64,000 nt of DNA from Cycas panzhihuaensis (taxonomy: Eukaryota > Cycadophyta). Below the pieces are notes generated by a model. The model did not search any database, had not been told where the DNA came from, and worked only from the letters and a program-made list of their open reading frames with translations. Location: assembly GCA_023213395.1 (NCBI GenBank), contig CM041465.1, positions 123,511,741 through 123,575,740 of the forward strand. Reading direction: 5' to 3'. Positions within the stretch are counted from its first letter, which is position 1. Every line of letters starts with the position of its first letter. This document shows positions 23,771 through 37,239 of this stretch, piece by piece. The translations under genes and the position numbers were made by a program.

Positions 23771-26689
23771 ATATTTGTGCCATGTGAATAATATTGGACC
23801 CTTTGTGATAATGGTTATATTTTAATAATCACCCACATTTATATTGTAGAGCTAGGTTTATGTCCCAATATTGGTCTTAATCCCTTTTAAATAAGTCCCT
23901 ATATTATCTTCTTTTATCTTGTGAGTTAGAGTCTTCTTGTTTGTTCTTTTGCCATATGTTATGTTTATGTATTTAAGTGTGAGTTTCCCACAAAAATAAT
24001 GAGAAAATATAAAAGAGAAACACCCTTTGTTTTTGGCTTTTTTAATTCTATTTTTCCTCATTAATGTGGTTGGTATGTATTCTTCTCAACACAATAGTCA
24101 CTACAACTTTTTTCTCAACATAATGGCTAGCCTTCTCTCCATTCCATTCATTTGCAAAACACACAATTTGGCCTCTAGTTAGATACAATATCAATGTTTA
24201 TTCACAATATGAGTAATATTTGCACCAAATAATCACTTTATTAATCATTTACATAGGTTTCACGTATACAAATGTGTAAAATGAATGGTGTTGATAAATA
24301 CTAGGGTGGGATAAAGTCCCATTATAAATGAAAGGAACATGCTCATCTTTTGATTCAATGCTTCATGCACCTTGAAGCCTACAAATACCAATGGGTGCTA
24401 ACTACTAACAAATAATTTAAAATAATAATAACAGTAATAAATAATAAGCATTAATACTAAATAAAACTTAATACAAAATTAACATTAGAATAATTCTACG
24501 TTTTAACTTTACCTTTATAAATATGTGGATTCTCATTTGATTGGCTAATTTTAGAGAGAATGTTGAGCATGTTAAATGTGGCTTACTCATCTTACTTCAT
24601 GTTTCCTCAAGAATATATTGACCTTTTGATTCCCCAACTACCAAGGTATCATTTCTCAAGAGATCATGCATCAACATAAGCAATTGGGGCTTTAAATTAA
24701 TATCCCTTTTTATCTTCTTTATAGTCTAATTGTTATTTCCTTTTTTTTGGGTGGCGAAGGGGGAGGGCAGTGGGGGTGGTTGGTAAACCTTTATATCCTC
24801 ATTATACGAAAGTGTATTGAAATACCATGTCACTATTTAAACACCTACATAAGGAGAACTATTAGTCCAAACTTTTTAATTAGTTCTCATAACAATCATA
24901 AGTTTTAGCTCATAGAGAGTTTATGTAACACTCCACATGATATCCATTATGTATATATCCTTGTATATTTAATTTCCTTATATTTTGTTTTATGTTATAA
25001 TGTAAATACATCTCTTGTTATAAAATTAGAGCTTAGTAGAAACTCCATTAGGGTATGACATGTACCTTGATATATTTTTGTATTTTGTAGTCTAATGCTA
25101 CATAATATTAGAGGTCAGAGGCTTATGTATGTATATCTAATTTAAGAGCCATATGGTCAAACATATATAAATGATGTAAATAATATGTCCATTGGTAATA
25201 AAATATGACAAAATGACATTAGAGGAAAGAGGCATATGTACATATAACTATTTTAGGAGCCATATGCTCAAACATATATAAATGATATAAATAATAATTC
25301 CATTAGTAATAAAAGATGATAAGATTATTCAAGGGGAGAAAATAGGTGGGGGGAATATGATATGAATGTGGGAGGATTTCTTAAGAGGGAAAGTTATAGA
25401 GAGATGACATTTGTGCTTGATTATTTTTCTAATAAACCACTCAATCATCAATACATGTAGTGGAGTGTGGCTATAGTTTTGACCTATGTATAAAAATAAC
25501 CCCTTTTAGAGTGTGATTAAAAATGGGAACTTATCTTAATTATTATTTAATTACCTTGGTCTTCTCTAGCTATGTTTACCTCAAGGTATTTAATTACCAA
25601 AGGTGGTTGACCATTTATTATAATTTGGAAAGTGGTGGATTATTTTAGTTAGTTGCCTCTTTCATTGGATATATATGACTTTCACTTGTTCATTCTTATG
25701 TGAAGAGAGTATTCTACTCATATTAGGAGCTTTTTGGTATTGTGTGTTGGAAGAAGGGTCCTTTTAAATTCACTAGTAGGTTGTATTGCTTTAGTTGTGT
25801 TGTGATACATAGTATTTTTATGGTGAGATGTAGTTGGTGGTGTGATGCCACTTGTTTGATGCCTAGTATTCTTAATTATAAGATACCATATATGGTGTGA
25901 TGCCACACATTTGATGCATAATAAGCTTGATGGTATGATGCCCCTAGATTGAGCCCATATATTTCCATGGTAGGATGTCATAGTATTGTTATTAGTATGC
26001 CATAAAGCTATCAATTCTATATAATAGTGTCATTGTTATTAGTGTTCCAATGTTCATATCACATGCCTTAGCTCAAAGGAAGGTTCTTGTGATCAGTTTT
26101 CAAATGGCTAGGTGGTGAGATTTTGGGCACGTTGCCCGTAATCAAGTATGATTTCTTAGACTCTCTCATTAGATATGCATAGTATGCTTGTCATTTATTT
26201 TTTATTACTTGCATTTGTTTATCATTTTACCTTATGTTGCATTTTAATCAAGCATTTGTTTATGTTTATTACATCCCCACCTATCGATGATAGAAATGGG
26301 ATTTGTTCTCTATAACTCATGTTATGAAGGCATAACTTTAAAGGTTGAGTCAACATTCATGATAGTTAATATGATACATTTCTTCCATGGTGATGCTTCT
26401 TACTTGTTTTGTTTCATACTCCTTTTTAGATTCTATGAGTGTCCTTCTTGAATTAACATGAGCTTGTACTCCTCTAAGCTAGATAATATAGGTTAAACAT
26501 AGGTTAATTACCCCTTTGAGTTAGTTATTATATGAGTTAAATATGAGTTAATGCCTCTCTAAGTAATTTGTTTGGGTCAAAACAAGTACTTTTCTATCAT
26601 TTTTCACATACATTATATTTCTTTTATATTTTTCACCTTGAATTCAATTGTAATTATTAATTCTACCTAGTCCATTATGTAGATCTCTT
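23771..26689. other. AT-rich region with repeats; may hold a decayed 5' LTR
   Basis: I recognise no gene. It must contain the 5' part of the chromovirus whose gag begins near 26690 if that element is complete. A TGTAACACTCCACATG word at 24924 weakly resembles the start of the element's 3' end at 40896. No convincing LTR match or PBS was seen. Degenerate GGTGTGATGCC-x units recur at 25839, 25894 and 25932. Confidence 0.4.
25107..25320. repeat. 111-bp tandem repeat, two copies
   Basis: The segment starting ATTAGAGG at 25107 is repeated at 25218. Both copies share AGAGGC-x-TATGTA, AGCCATATG-x-TCAAACATATATAAATGAT and the following TAAATAAT words. They differ at roughly one base in eight, so the duplication is old. 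Confidence 0.85.
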
Positions 26690-26799
26690 TGAGTATATAC
26701 AAATTGAGTGGAACTAAATTCTTTTTAGAAAATTTTGACTCTGAAAGGTCCAAAAATATTTGTAGTTAGATCTTACAATTAAAAATCTATTTCAAAGTA

Positions 26800-27363
26800 A
26801 CCCCTATGACAAACAAGGATAAACTAGTGGTAGCAACCCTCCACCTTTATGGAAAAGCCTTAAAATGGTACCATTAGTGATAGAGATGCTATGAAAAGAT
26901 AAGCCATTTTAATTGAAATTTTTTTAAGAAGTGCATCATTGAGCAATATGAAGAGAAATGGAATACTAGTTATTTTTCTCAACTCATGAGGTTCTAATAG
27001 ACTGGATTAGTACACATATACACATAATAGTTTCAAAACCTTCATAATTTAATAGAGACAAAAATCAATGAAGAACAACTAGTTAAAGCATATATTACAG
27101 GTCTAAAAGGGAATATAAAATATTGCCTTAAGACTTTAGATGTATTATAGCTTAGCAATGTTATATGTTATGCAAGGAATATCGAAGTCGAATTCAGAGA
27201 GAGCTTACAAAATTTTGTCAAGTGGAGTGACCCACCTAAGCATCTAGGTAATAATTCCAACTAAATTGAACATAGTTAGGAACAAAACTAGGGTCCCTAA
27301 CCTTTGAGAGAAAAGGATGAGCATATATCCCAAGTTGAACACATTAGGAATCAGACTTGTTTC
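26800..27363 (+). pseudogene. chromovirus gag, first part
   Basis: NKDKLVVATLHLYGKALKWYH, EEKWNTSYFSQLMRF, EEQLVKAYITGLKGNI and ICYARNIEVEF are gag core blocks of Ty3/gypsy type, spread over several frames. The sequence stops at TCF, the start of the zinc knuckle, where element A is inserted. The knuckle appears to resume at 32344 (SKYNQDHKC). Gag would package element RNA; this one is broken by stops. Confidence 0.75.
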
Positions 27364-27827
27364 TATTAGATGTGAAGCTAATTTTAGTTACTAACATGAT
27401 GATTATAAAACAACTATGTAAAATTCTCCTTATGCAAAAATATTGGGCAAGTCCTAAGGGGGTAGGTTGTTTCACCCTTGGGTAGTTAAAGGCTACTCAT
27501 GACCATAGGATATTATGAATGTAGTCGATATATTACAGACAGAGTAAAAAATAACTTTTTTAACTCTTCCTTTTCAATACAACTTTTTGATGTAAGTTTT
27601 TGGCATGACTTTAGAGTTGATGTTTTTCTTATATAATTCTAATCAAGATATTGTTTTGATATGAATAAAAATGTGCTTCTAATCTTACTACTAATAAAAG
27701 AAAGACTTTTGCTTAGTGGTTTTTAACCTTAGCATTCTACTAGGGTTTTCTATATAAAAATTTGTGTTATTCTCTCTTGGATTCATTGCTTGTATAGTAT
27801 ATGTGCATTATTGTTTTTATCTTATAA
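27364..27827 (+). repeat. 5' LTR of copia A
   Basis: It aligns with 31827-32338 from GATGTGAAGC to CTTATA, with several short deletions. The initial TGTTGG has become TATTAG. It is followed directly by a decayed primer site. Confidence 0.88.
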
Positions 27828-27845
27828 TTGATATTAAAGACGAGG
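27828..27845 (+). other. decayed primer binding site of copia A
   Basis: TTGATATTAAAGACGAGG lies just after the LTR and matches the initiator-Met site TGGTATCAAAGC-x-AGG with changes that are mostly transitions. Confidence 0.6.
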
Positions 27846-27890
27846 GTTTATTTCTCTCATAGTTGTGCACACAATAATAAGAAACTAAAA

Positions 27891-28640
27891 ATGAGTATGA
27901 TCAGATTTGAGATAGAGAAGTTCAATGGGTCAAATTTTGCTTTATAGGAACTAAAGATCCAAGTGATTTTGGTTAAAGATAGTTGTGATAGAGTCCTTGA
28001 ATATGATAACCATACCAATAGCAATGTTTATAGAAGAATGGGGCATTATGGATATAAAAGCTAGGGAAGGTATTCATCTATACCAGGCCAATTCAGTTTT
28101 GTATAATGTAGTGAAAGAGACAATAGCAAAGGGGCTTTGGGATAAACTCAACAAGCTATATAAGATGAAGTCATTATGAAATAAGATTTTTCTATAGAGA
28201 CAATTGTACAATTTAAGAATAAAAGAAAGAATGCCAATTATAGGCCATCTGAATGCGTTCAACACATTAATTAACAATCTAAGTTTAATGGAAGTGAAGA
28301 TCAAGGAGGAAGATAAGGCTATAACCCTACTTTGTTCGCTACCAGACTCATGGGATCAATTGGTGATGACACTCAACAATATAAATCCTTTCGAGACCCT
28401 CATTTATGATGATGTGGTGGCCATATTATTAGAAGAGGAATTGAGGTAGAAGACATCTCAAAGTGGGTCTTCAAGTGATATCCTATTTGTAAGGGGCAGG
28501 ACCATGAAAAGAAATCAATCAAACAGATCTCATTCTAGGTCAAAGTCTAAGATATGAAAAAGAGGAAAATGTTTGACATTGTGGGAAGTCCAGACATCTT
28601 AAGAAGGTCTACAAGCTACTAAAAGAAGAATAAGAAAAAA
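27891..28640 (+). pseudogene. copia A gag
   Basis: From the ATG at 27891 the frame reads FEIEKFNGSNFAL, then a TAG where Trp is usual. The UBN2-type core follows: GLWDKLNKLYKMKSL, LNAFNTLINNLSLMEVKI and ITLLCSLPDSWDQLVMTL. A zinc knuckle near 28570-28605 (HCGKSRHLKKVY) has lost its last Cys to Tyr. A frameshift near 28010 and stops at 28178 and 28447 break it. Confidence 0.85.
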
Positions 28641-28740
28641 AAAAAGAAAAAGTTTGTAGAGCTTAGATGCAAATATAGTTAAAAATTCAAGACCATAGGA
28701 AGATGGTGAAGTACTTTTAATAAACTCTTGAGAATAGTTA

Positions 28741-31716
28741 TTACACATATGGCTATTAGACTTAGGGTCTTCATTCCATATGACATCACATGGGGACTAG
28801 TTATCCTCATACCGATCATGTGATGTAGGCATAATCTACATGGGTAATGATAAATCATGCAAGATTGTAAGAGAAGGTGAAGTCACGATGAAGATGTATG
28901 ATGGAGCTATTTGTACCATTAAGAGACTTCACCATGTTCTAGGGCTGAAGAAGAACTTATTGTCTTTGGATGAGTTAAATGAGAAGGGTTATAAAAATAA
29001 TAGTGAGAAAGATTGTTCAAAGTTCTCTAAGGTAGCTCTAATAGTGATGAAAGCCAAGAAATATAAACACAATTTATATAAGTTGATTAGAGAGATTATA
29101 ATTGATGAGATTGTAATGGCAACAATATGTGCCATGGATTTAGTAATTTTGTGGTATCAATATCTGGGCCATATGAGTGAGAGAGGTCTAAAGATACTAT
29201 TCAATAGAAACCTTCTACAAAGTTTAAAATCTCTTGATCTTAGATTTTGTGAATATTTTCAGTTCAGAAAATAGAATAAGCTCCAGTTTGCTAGATGCAC
29301 TACTAAAAGTTTAAATTTTTTGTAGTTGTTACATTTATACTATTTTGCTTCCTTAGGAGGGTCACTATATTTTGTGTCATTTATTGATAACTATTCTTAT
29401 AAAGTACAAGTGTTTCTTATCAAGAAGAAGTTTGATGCCTTAGACTATTTTAAGAAACCAAAAGGTCTTGTAGAGAAATAGATGGGCATGAGCATTACGT
29501 GTCTCAAGACATAATGGGGGAGAGTTTTGCTTGAAAGAATTTGATCAATTTTGTAGTGAGCATAGAATAACCAAGTAGAAAATATTTCTTGACACTCCAT
29601 AACAAAATGGGATAGTTGAGAGGATGAATTGTATCATTATGGAGTATATCGAGCGTATTCTCAAGAATACTAGTTTGTAGTAAGAATTTTGGGCTAAGGT
29701 TATAAATATAGCTACTTACCTAATCAAAAAGTCACCTACTATAGCTCTAGACAAGAAGATTCTTAAAGAGGTATAGACAAGAAAACCCATTAATTATTCC
29801 CATTTAGTTATCTTTGGTTGTAATACTTATGCCCATGTTTTAGAGGATCAAAGGCCTAAGTTGGATGCAAAGTCCAAGAAGTGTATTTTTCTTAGTTATG
29901 ATGATGGAACAAAAGGGTATAGGTTGTGAGATACTACTACCCATAAGTTTATCATTAGCCTAGATGTGGTATTTAATGAGAAATCTATGCAAAATATTGA
30001 AAAACAATAAACAATAGTTGTTATACCCATTGAGAAAATAAAAGTGGAAGATGATGTTATGAGAAAATATAAAAATAAAAAACCTAAATAGTAGAATATC
30101 ATGACTAAATAGGAATAACAACTTAAGAAGCCATAAGTTGATGTATCTCATTAGGTTAGGAGATCGACTAGAATATTTAAACCACCTGAAAGGTATATTC
30201 CTAATGCACATTTAACTTTTTCATTAGTTATTGATGTTGGTGAACCTACCTCATTTCAAGAAGCTTGTGAGCCTGAAGATGCAAGTAAATGGTGGATTTC
30301 CATGGAGGAGGAAACATAGGCTCTAAGTAAAAACAACATATGGGATCTAATGGAATTTCCTATAGGTCACAAGGCCATAGGAAATCAGTGGGTCTATAAG
30401 CTCGAAAGGGATGCTAATAGTATGATTAAGCAACATAGAGCCCGATTAGTGGCTAAGGGGTATGCACAGAAATCCGGTATAGATTTTGATGAGATATTTT
30501 TCCTAGTTATACATTTGAGTACTATTAGAGTTGTGTTTCCTTTGGTTAGTTCCCTTAACCTTAAATTAGAGTAGCTTAATGCGAAGATAACCTTTTTGCA
30601 TGGTAACCTCAATGAGGAGATTTATATGAAGCAATCAGAGAATCTTATATGCAGGTTGAATAAATTGTTGTATAGTCTCAAATAGGTATTAAGATGTTGG
30701 TACAACTGGTTTTATTTTTTTATGATTAGTCAAGGATTTAACAGATAAGAAGCTAATCATTATGCTTACTTTAAAATATATGATGATGATAGTTTCATTA
30801 TTTTGTTGTATGTTGACAACATATTGGTTGTAGGTTTCAACATAGATAAAATTGTCAAACTTAAGTCTCAACAAGCTAGGACATTTGAAGTGAAGGATTT
30901 AGGTGCCATAAATTAGATTTTTGGCATGAGGATACATAGAGATAAGAAGAATAGGAAGATCTGGCTTACATAAAAGACATGGAAAAGCTATTGTAGTGCT
31001 TCAACATGTAGAATACTCATTCAATTAGGTCCATATTTCTTACATACATGAAGTTGTCTTCGGAATAGAGTCCTAGTAACAAAGTAGAGAAGGCATAAAT
31101 GTCTCATGTACCATACTCATCACTCGTAGGTAGCCTAATGTTTGCCATGGTGTGTACTAGACTAAACATTACCCAAGTAGTGGGAGTTGTCAGTCAATTC
31201 ATGGAAAATCCTAGTTATGATCATTGGACTATTATGAAGTGGATCCTTCTTTTTTTGAAGGGTTAAAGTTTGCTAGATATTTAGGTGATAGGGTTTATAG
31301 ATTTAGATTTTATTGGTAACAGAGATAGATGTAAGTCTACTACAGGATATGTGTTTATTCTTGTAGGTGGAGCAATCAACTAGATAACAAAACTATAATA
31401 TGTAGTGGCATTATCTACTATAAAATAAAAATATATGGTAGCAACACAAGCCTGTAAGTAAGTGACATGGTTGGATAGATTATTAAGAAAACTACAAATC
31501 AATCAAAATATAATTGCTTTGAATTGTAACAATCAAAGTGCTTTGTACTTAGTAAGAAACCCAATGTTTTATACCAAGACAAAGCACATAGGTGTGCAAT
31601 ATCATTTTGTATGTGATATTATACCTAAAGGACATGTCTTATTACAGAAGGTCCATATTGATGACAACCTAGCAAATATGTTGACAAAGCTGATTGGAAG
31701 GGAGAACTTTATCTAG
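28741..31716 (+). pseudogene. copia A pol: protease, integrase, RT, RNase H
   Basis: The protease site reads LLDLGSSFHMT (about 28757). The pre-integrase region (28840-29274) has RLHHVLGLKKNLLSLD and WYQYLGHMSERGLK. The integrase core follows with FIDNYSYKVQVF (about 29380). RT starts near 30240 with QEACEPEDASKWW, WVYKLERDANS and RLVAKGYAQKSGIDF, and its active box is YVDN (about 30809) instead of YVDD. RNase H ends with NQSALYLVRNPMFYTKTKHI at 31500-31600. Stops and frameshifts are frequent. Confidence 0.88.
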
Positions 31717-31826
31717 TATAGAATTACTCTAGGATTACATATAGTAGGATGATGATTAGCATGAGCATTGGTCTCTTAAAAGGAGTATGTAGTAGTATAA
31801 TTCATAATTACCACCAAGTGGGAGGA

Positions 31827-32338
31827 TGTTGGATGTGAAGCCAATTCCGATTACTAACATGATGACTATATAGCTAATGTGTACAATTTTCCTCGAGCTA
31901 AGCATTGTGCTAGGCACAAAAATATTGGGGGGGTCCTAGGGGGATAGGCTATTGCTTCCAGGGTAGTTGAAAGTTGATCATGGTTGTTAGTCCATGATAC
32001 AATCGTAGACCATTCCTAACATAGTCGATAGGCTATGGACAAAGCAAAAAATAGTTTTTTTTTTCACTTTTTCTTTTCAAAGTAGCTTTTTGGCATGATT
32101 TTTGGTGCAGCTTTAAAGTAGGTGATTTTCTTATATAAGTTTGATCAAGTTGTTGTATTGAAATGAACAAAAATATATTTTTGATCTTGTTATTAATAAA
32201 GGAGAGACATTTGCTTGATGTTTTTTACTTTGGTACTTTGCCAGGGTTTTCCATGTAAAAATCAATGTTGTTCTCTTATACTCTATCTTAACTTCATTAC
32301 TTATTTAGTATTTTTGCATTGTTATTTTTCTCTTATAG
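31827..32338 (+). repeat. 3' LTR of copia A
   Basis: It begins TGTTGGATGTGAAGCC after the purine tract CCAAGTGGGAGGA and ends before the GTTCC target duplication at 32339-32343. It shares TTATATAAGTTTGATCAAG and other words with the left LTR. Confidence 0.88.
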
Positions 32339-32343
32339 GTTCC

Positions 32344-35300
32344 AATACTAAAGTAAATACAACCAAGATCATAAATGTCCAACAAACAAGATATTTATAA
32401 TAACTAATAAAGAAGATAATATACTAGAAGAACCAAAAGGGGACAATCTAGAAGAAGAAGCAATAACAGAAATAAATAAATTAGAGATTGATGACCTTCT
32501 AAACACCAATACCAGGAACATCCAAATCTCTCTTTAAGCCATCATAAGGGAGGTCTGTATACCTCAAACAATCTATTTTATACTGTTAATAAAAAATTGT
32601 AGAAATCTTAATTTTGGTGGATATTGGGAGCACCCATAATTTCATAAATAGATCGACGATGAACAAATTGAAACTCTAGATTAAACCACTTAATATCTTT
32701 TAAGTGGCCATTACAAATGATAGGACCATGCCCTACAAAGGGTATTTCTAATATGTAGATTTATGAATAGCTAATTATACAACCACAACTTGTATGTTTA
32801 CCATGCCAATTAGGGGCATTGATGTCATTTTAGGAATTTAATGGTTACAAACTCTAGAAAATATAGTCACCAATTATAGAGCATGTTTCATGTGTTTTCA
32901 TTAGAAAGGTTGGAAGTATAAATTGCAAACCTCAGATATTCCCCAAATACAACTAGATTCTTCTCAATAAATGAAAAAATTATTATGGAAGAACCCCACT
33001 TCTTTTATGCTCTCATGTTATAAATTAAACATTGAAAAAGTTTTAACAGAAGTCTAGACCATCATTGACTAGTACAACCCAAGTGTTTAAAAAACTTCCA
33101 CAAGAATTACCCCCAAGTCGAGGGTATGAGCATGCAATTGAATTGGCTCTATAATCAACTCCTATAAACATTTGAACTTAAAATCATACATTTTATTTTA
33201 AATAGAAAAATGAGCAAATCACACAGGAGTTATTACAATAGGGATCTATCATCCTAAGAACAAGTCCACTTGCATTGGTTATCATACTTAGAAAAAATAT
33301 GGGTCTTATCGAATATTCATAGATTATCAAGCTCTAAATAAGTTAACCATAAAAAATAGATATCCTGTCCCTTAAATAGATGATTTATTAGATGGATTAT
33401 ATGGAGATAAATATTTTTCAAAAATTACAATCTAGATACTACTTAATCCAAATTAAAGAAAATGGTATTTACAAAATAGCTTTTTGAACTCACAAAGGAT
33501 TATTTAAGTTCTAGGTCATACTATTTAATTTAAACCAATGTACCTATAACTTTCCAAAGCATGATGAACCATGTTCTTAAACCTTACTTATGAAAATTTA
33601 TTTTGGTTTTCTTTAATGATATTTCGATTTATAGCAGGACTTGGTAAGAACGCTTGAGACATATATACATTATTCTTCAACTTCCACAAGATCAAAACTT
33701 CTTTGCCTAAAAGAACAAATGTATATTTGGGCAAATAAAGTTAGAGTACTTGGGTCACATCATCACTTTAAAGGGACTAAATATTGATTCCAAGAAGATT
33801 TAGGCCATCATCAACTAGCTAATGCCTAAAAATCTAACAAGGGTTCATGGATTTCTAGGAGTAGTAGAGTTTATATGATGGTTCATTAAAGGATATGTGC
33901 ATATAGTTGTACCATTAATTGATCTAACTAAGAAAGATGCTTTCATGTGGACCTAAAAGATAGAAGGATCTTTTCAAGAGTTAAAAGTAGCTAGGACCAC
34001 AACTCCCATATTAGCTACTCTTGATTTTTATAAACCATTTATGATTGAATGCAATGCGTTTAGACTTGGGATAAGTGTAGTTCTCTTATAAGAAGATCAG
34101 TCCTTGGCATACGAAAGTAGGAAGCTTAATGATTGAAAATATCTCAAACTAATTTATGATAAAGAAATGTTAGCAATTATGTATGCCATACACCAATGGT
34201 AACAATATCTTCTAGGTAATAAGTTCATAGTTAAAATTGATCCTGATAATTTAAAATATTTTCTCAAATAAATATCACTCTCCAATGAACAACAAAAATG
34301 GGTGAACAAACTCTAGACCTTTAATTTTTTGATTCTCTATAAAAGAGAGAAGGAGAATGTGGTTGTTGATGCATTATCTGGGATTCCAGTTGAAAATTTT
34401 GGAGAAAGTCCACCCACCTTACAAAGCATTACAATAATCACACCCTAAATATATTAAAGAGCTAGTTAATAGTTATAAAAATGACCTTAAATCTCATGAA
34501 GCCTTGCAAGAGATTGAAAAAGGGAATAATACAAGTATAATCTATAAGGAGAATTAATTTTAAGAAAAGGAAAGATACTAGTTCCAACAGCATCTACCAT
34601 CAAGTCAAAAATTTTAGGGGAAGGACATTGCTTAGCGATCAGAGGACACATTAACATTGACAAAACTCATCAGCAAATTCATGACACATTTTCTATAAAG
34701 GGATGAAAAATGAAATTTATAAATTCATATTTAAATGTGATGTTTGGCAAGGAAACAAAAGTAAAAATCTAAAAATCCTAAGGTTACACCAACCACTACC
34801 TATACCAAAGTAAAAATAGGAATAAATATCCATGGATTTTATCAATAGGTTACACAAATTAGAAGGGAAGGACATCATTTTTATGGTTGTAGAGCATTTG
34901 AAAAAATATGCTCACCTTTGAGGAATATAGATAATTTCTGAGGCTAATCAAATAGTAAAGATACTTATAAAATAAATTTACCATATGTACAACTTCTTAA
35001 AAGTAATTGTCAGTGACTCAGATCTAAAGTTTACAAGTAACTTTTAGCAGGACTTAGGCACCAAGCTAAACATGAGTACAACATATCATCTACAAACTAA
35101 TGGGAAAACAAAGACCATCAATAAATGTCTAAAAGGATATTTATGAAACTTCACTGCTAATAAGCAACACCAATGGCATAAATAGCTTCATTTCATTGAA
35201 TTGTTGTATAACACCATATACCATACTACCACCAAGATGATACCATTTCAAGCCCTATATGGTTTTGAACCACCGTCACTTTTTAAAAGGACTCAAACAT

Positions 35301-35707
35301 CCAAAGTCCATACTATATGAGAGTAACAATAATAAATTTAACACATTTTAGAAATTTTACAGGAAAATCTAAATTTAGCTAAAAATAGAATAAAATAATA
35401 AGTTGATCTACACAAAATAGAATGAACTTTTATCCAAAGGGATTGGGTATTTCTTCACCTTCAACTATATAATTAAACAAAATTAAAACAGTCAGGTTGA
35501 TATGAACTATAACCTAAATTCTTTAGGCCCTACAAAATTCTAGCCAAAATAGGGGAAGTAGCAGAACTTTCTTCTACTAATCACATCCACAATACATTTC
35601 ATGTTTCTTACCTTAAACAAAAATATAAGGAAGGTGTTTTGTCTAAGTTAGACCTATCTATACTACATGATGAAGGAAATTTTGTAATAGAGCCAAAAGG
35701 TATTTTA
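32344..35707 (+). pseudogene. chromovirus pol: gag end, protease, RT, RNase H, integrase
   Basis: The segment opens with the zinc-knuckle end HKC and an acidic gag tail. It continues with protease VDIGSTHNFIN (about 32620). RT shows YRIFIDYQALNKLTIKNRYP (about 33300) and the damaged FFNDI active box (about 33610). The thumb (LGHIITLKGLNIDSKKI) leads to RNase H (YDKEMLAIMYAIHQW, about 34160). Integrase blocks are SDSDLKFTSNF (about 35015) and TTYHLQTNGKTKTINK (about 35080). The C-terminal LKQKYKEGVL block ends at EPKGIL, where element G is inserted. Many stops are present. Confidence 0.85.
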
Positions 35708-36092
35708 TGTTAGAGTATAATGTTTAATGTTATATATGTGTCTTAGAGTCAATAGTCATAGTCATAAGTATTAGGGTCTAAGAGTCATTTATTATTATAA
35801 TATTATGTGGGAAGATAGAAACTCATTGGTTAGTTAGTTGGTATAATGTCATTGGCTAGGTTAGAGGTAATTGTCCCACATGCATCACATCTCTTGTATG
35901 TTCTTCCACCTATTTTGCATATAAAGGTGGTTGAGGTAGTGTATATAATGAAGTCAACATGGAGACTCATATTGAGTCTATGGTGCATTAATGCTCTTAT
36001 GTAATATGATTATGTTGAGTTAATACATTTTGATCTTTCCTCATTGATATTTTGATGTTGTTGTTGAATGCTTTCCATGTTAAAATCTAATA
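35708..36092 (+). repeat. 5' LTR of element G
   Basis: It begins TGTTAGAGTATAATG and ends CTAATA (the partner ends CTAACA). It contains TATATAA at about 35943. It is about 92 % identical to the 3' LTR by eye count. Confidence 0.93.
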
Positions 36093-36104
36093 TGGTATCA
36101 GAGC
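36093..36104 (+). other. primer binding site of element G
   Basis: TGGTATCAGAGC, the classical initiator-Met tRNA complement, starts on the first base after the LTR. Confidence 0.92.
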
Positions 36105-36754
36105 AAGTTGGTCACTAAGTTTACCCTTGTGCAGGTTCATCATTTTTGTGTTTAGAGGTGGAGGTAGCTATAGAGTTGAGTGCAATTTTTGGTTCGCTTA
36201 TAGAAGATGAAACTCTAAAGTTGTCTTTGTCACCAAGCTAATAATCATGTCTGATGCCTGACAAGATTATTTCTGGGTAATATCGCTCATCCACCTTGTT
36301 ATGAGAAGAAAGCTATGTGCCAAGGTTTATTTTGTGAACTTATAAAGATTTAAATTTGGTGATGACATGAAATTATCTTCATGAATTTAAACCACTAGTT
36401 GAAGTATTGGCTTTGTACATACAAGGGTTTTGTTGAAATTATTAAGGATCTAATTAGTGAAAATCAAAGATATGCAAAATTATTTGTCTTTGAAAAATAT
36501 GTCATACATGTATGCATAAAAAGATAGTCACTTTGATTACATAGAGTTTGTGACAAACCCAAGTTCTTCTCCATTATTCATAATCATTAATTATAGACAG
36601 ACCTAGTCACTCTATCAAAGTGAATTACTAGCCATTATTAATAAGAATCTGAAAAAAAAAGGAAGGCTTATTTGGAGCCATCATTCAACTATAGAAATTG
36701 TCCAAGGAAGTAAAGAATATTTATAAACGAGTGACATGGACATGGGACACTGAT

Positions 36755-37138
36755 TCAATTCTTGGGTTTCTTCATAATCATGACAATGCACTTAGCATGA
36801 TGCGAACAGTAGTCACTCACGCTCCCTAAAAATGCCCGTTTGATAGCACCATATCCATGAATACCCACGACTAAGATTTCTATTGCATGCTTCTCCACTA
36901 CTTCGCATAGAACATTTCTTGCATCACCCTCCACGATCTCCATTTCAAAGCCAACCACATATCTTGTCTCGCATAATGCCTTGGTTTTCTCCAGCACTTT
37001 CTCTGTAGTTTTCTTCAAATCAAGTTTAACTAATGGAAGTACGTCGGCCATACCTGGGCCTCCCAAGTGTAATACACTTGTTGAGGTCAGTTGAACATGA
37101 ATTAAAATCAATTTAAAGGGGGAATTTCTAGAGAACAA
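36755..37138 (-). pseudogene. universal stress protein (USP) C-terminal part, captured in element G
   Basis: The 127-residue frame reads SPFKLILIHVQ, then GGPGMADVLPLV, a helical DLKKTTEKVLEKTKALCE, VEGDARNVLCEVVEKH and VVGIHGYGAIKRAFLGSVSDYC. The nucleotide-binding motif G-x2-G-x9-G-S (residues 92-106) is intact, and the frame ends naturally at KKPKN. The N-terminal strand and the Asp of a full USP domain are missing. USPs are small cytosolic alpha/beta proteins that bind ATP or AMP under stress. The piece lies antisense inside element G, directly downstream of a peptidase fragment. It has no stop, yet lacks its own start and promoter, so I treat it as a captured fragment. Confidence 0.85.
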
Positions 37139-37239
37139 TACAATGAGGTGATTTAGAGACTAAGCGACAAACCTGACAGAAAACTGAAATGGCATTTCTT
37201 ATTTTGGACTAGTAGAATGATCATTGTTATCTTCAGAAT

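Larger units (their letters stand above)
27364..32338 (+). mobile_element. Ty1/copia element A, nested in chromovirus gag
   Basis: Similar LTRs lie at 27364-27827 and 31827-32338. The right one begins with the typical TGTTGGATGTGAAG after the purine tract GTGGGAGGA. Between them are gag, protease, integrase, RT and RNase H in copia order. The flanking 5 bp are GTTTC and GTTCC. The element is decayed throughout and younger than the chromovirus it interrupts. Confidence 0.92.

Noticed and set aside
24924-25000. Possible 5' LTR start of the chromovirus, TGTAACACTCCACATG
   Set aside because: Similarity to the sequence after the polypurine tract at 40896 covers only about 18 bases with six differences and does not extend.
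25830-25990. Possible repeat array resembling a CRISPR (GGTGTGATGCC units)
   Set aside because: Spacing is irregular (about 55 and 38 bp), the units are degenerate, and the context is plant nuclear DNA.
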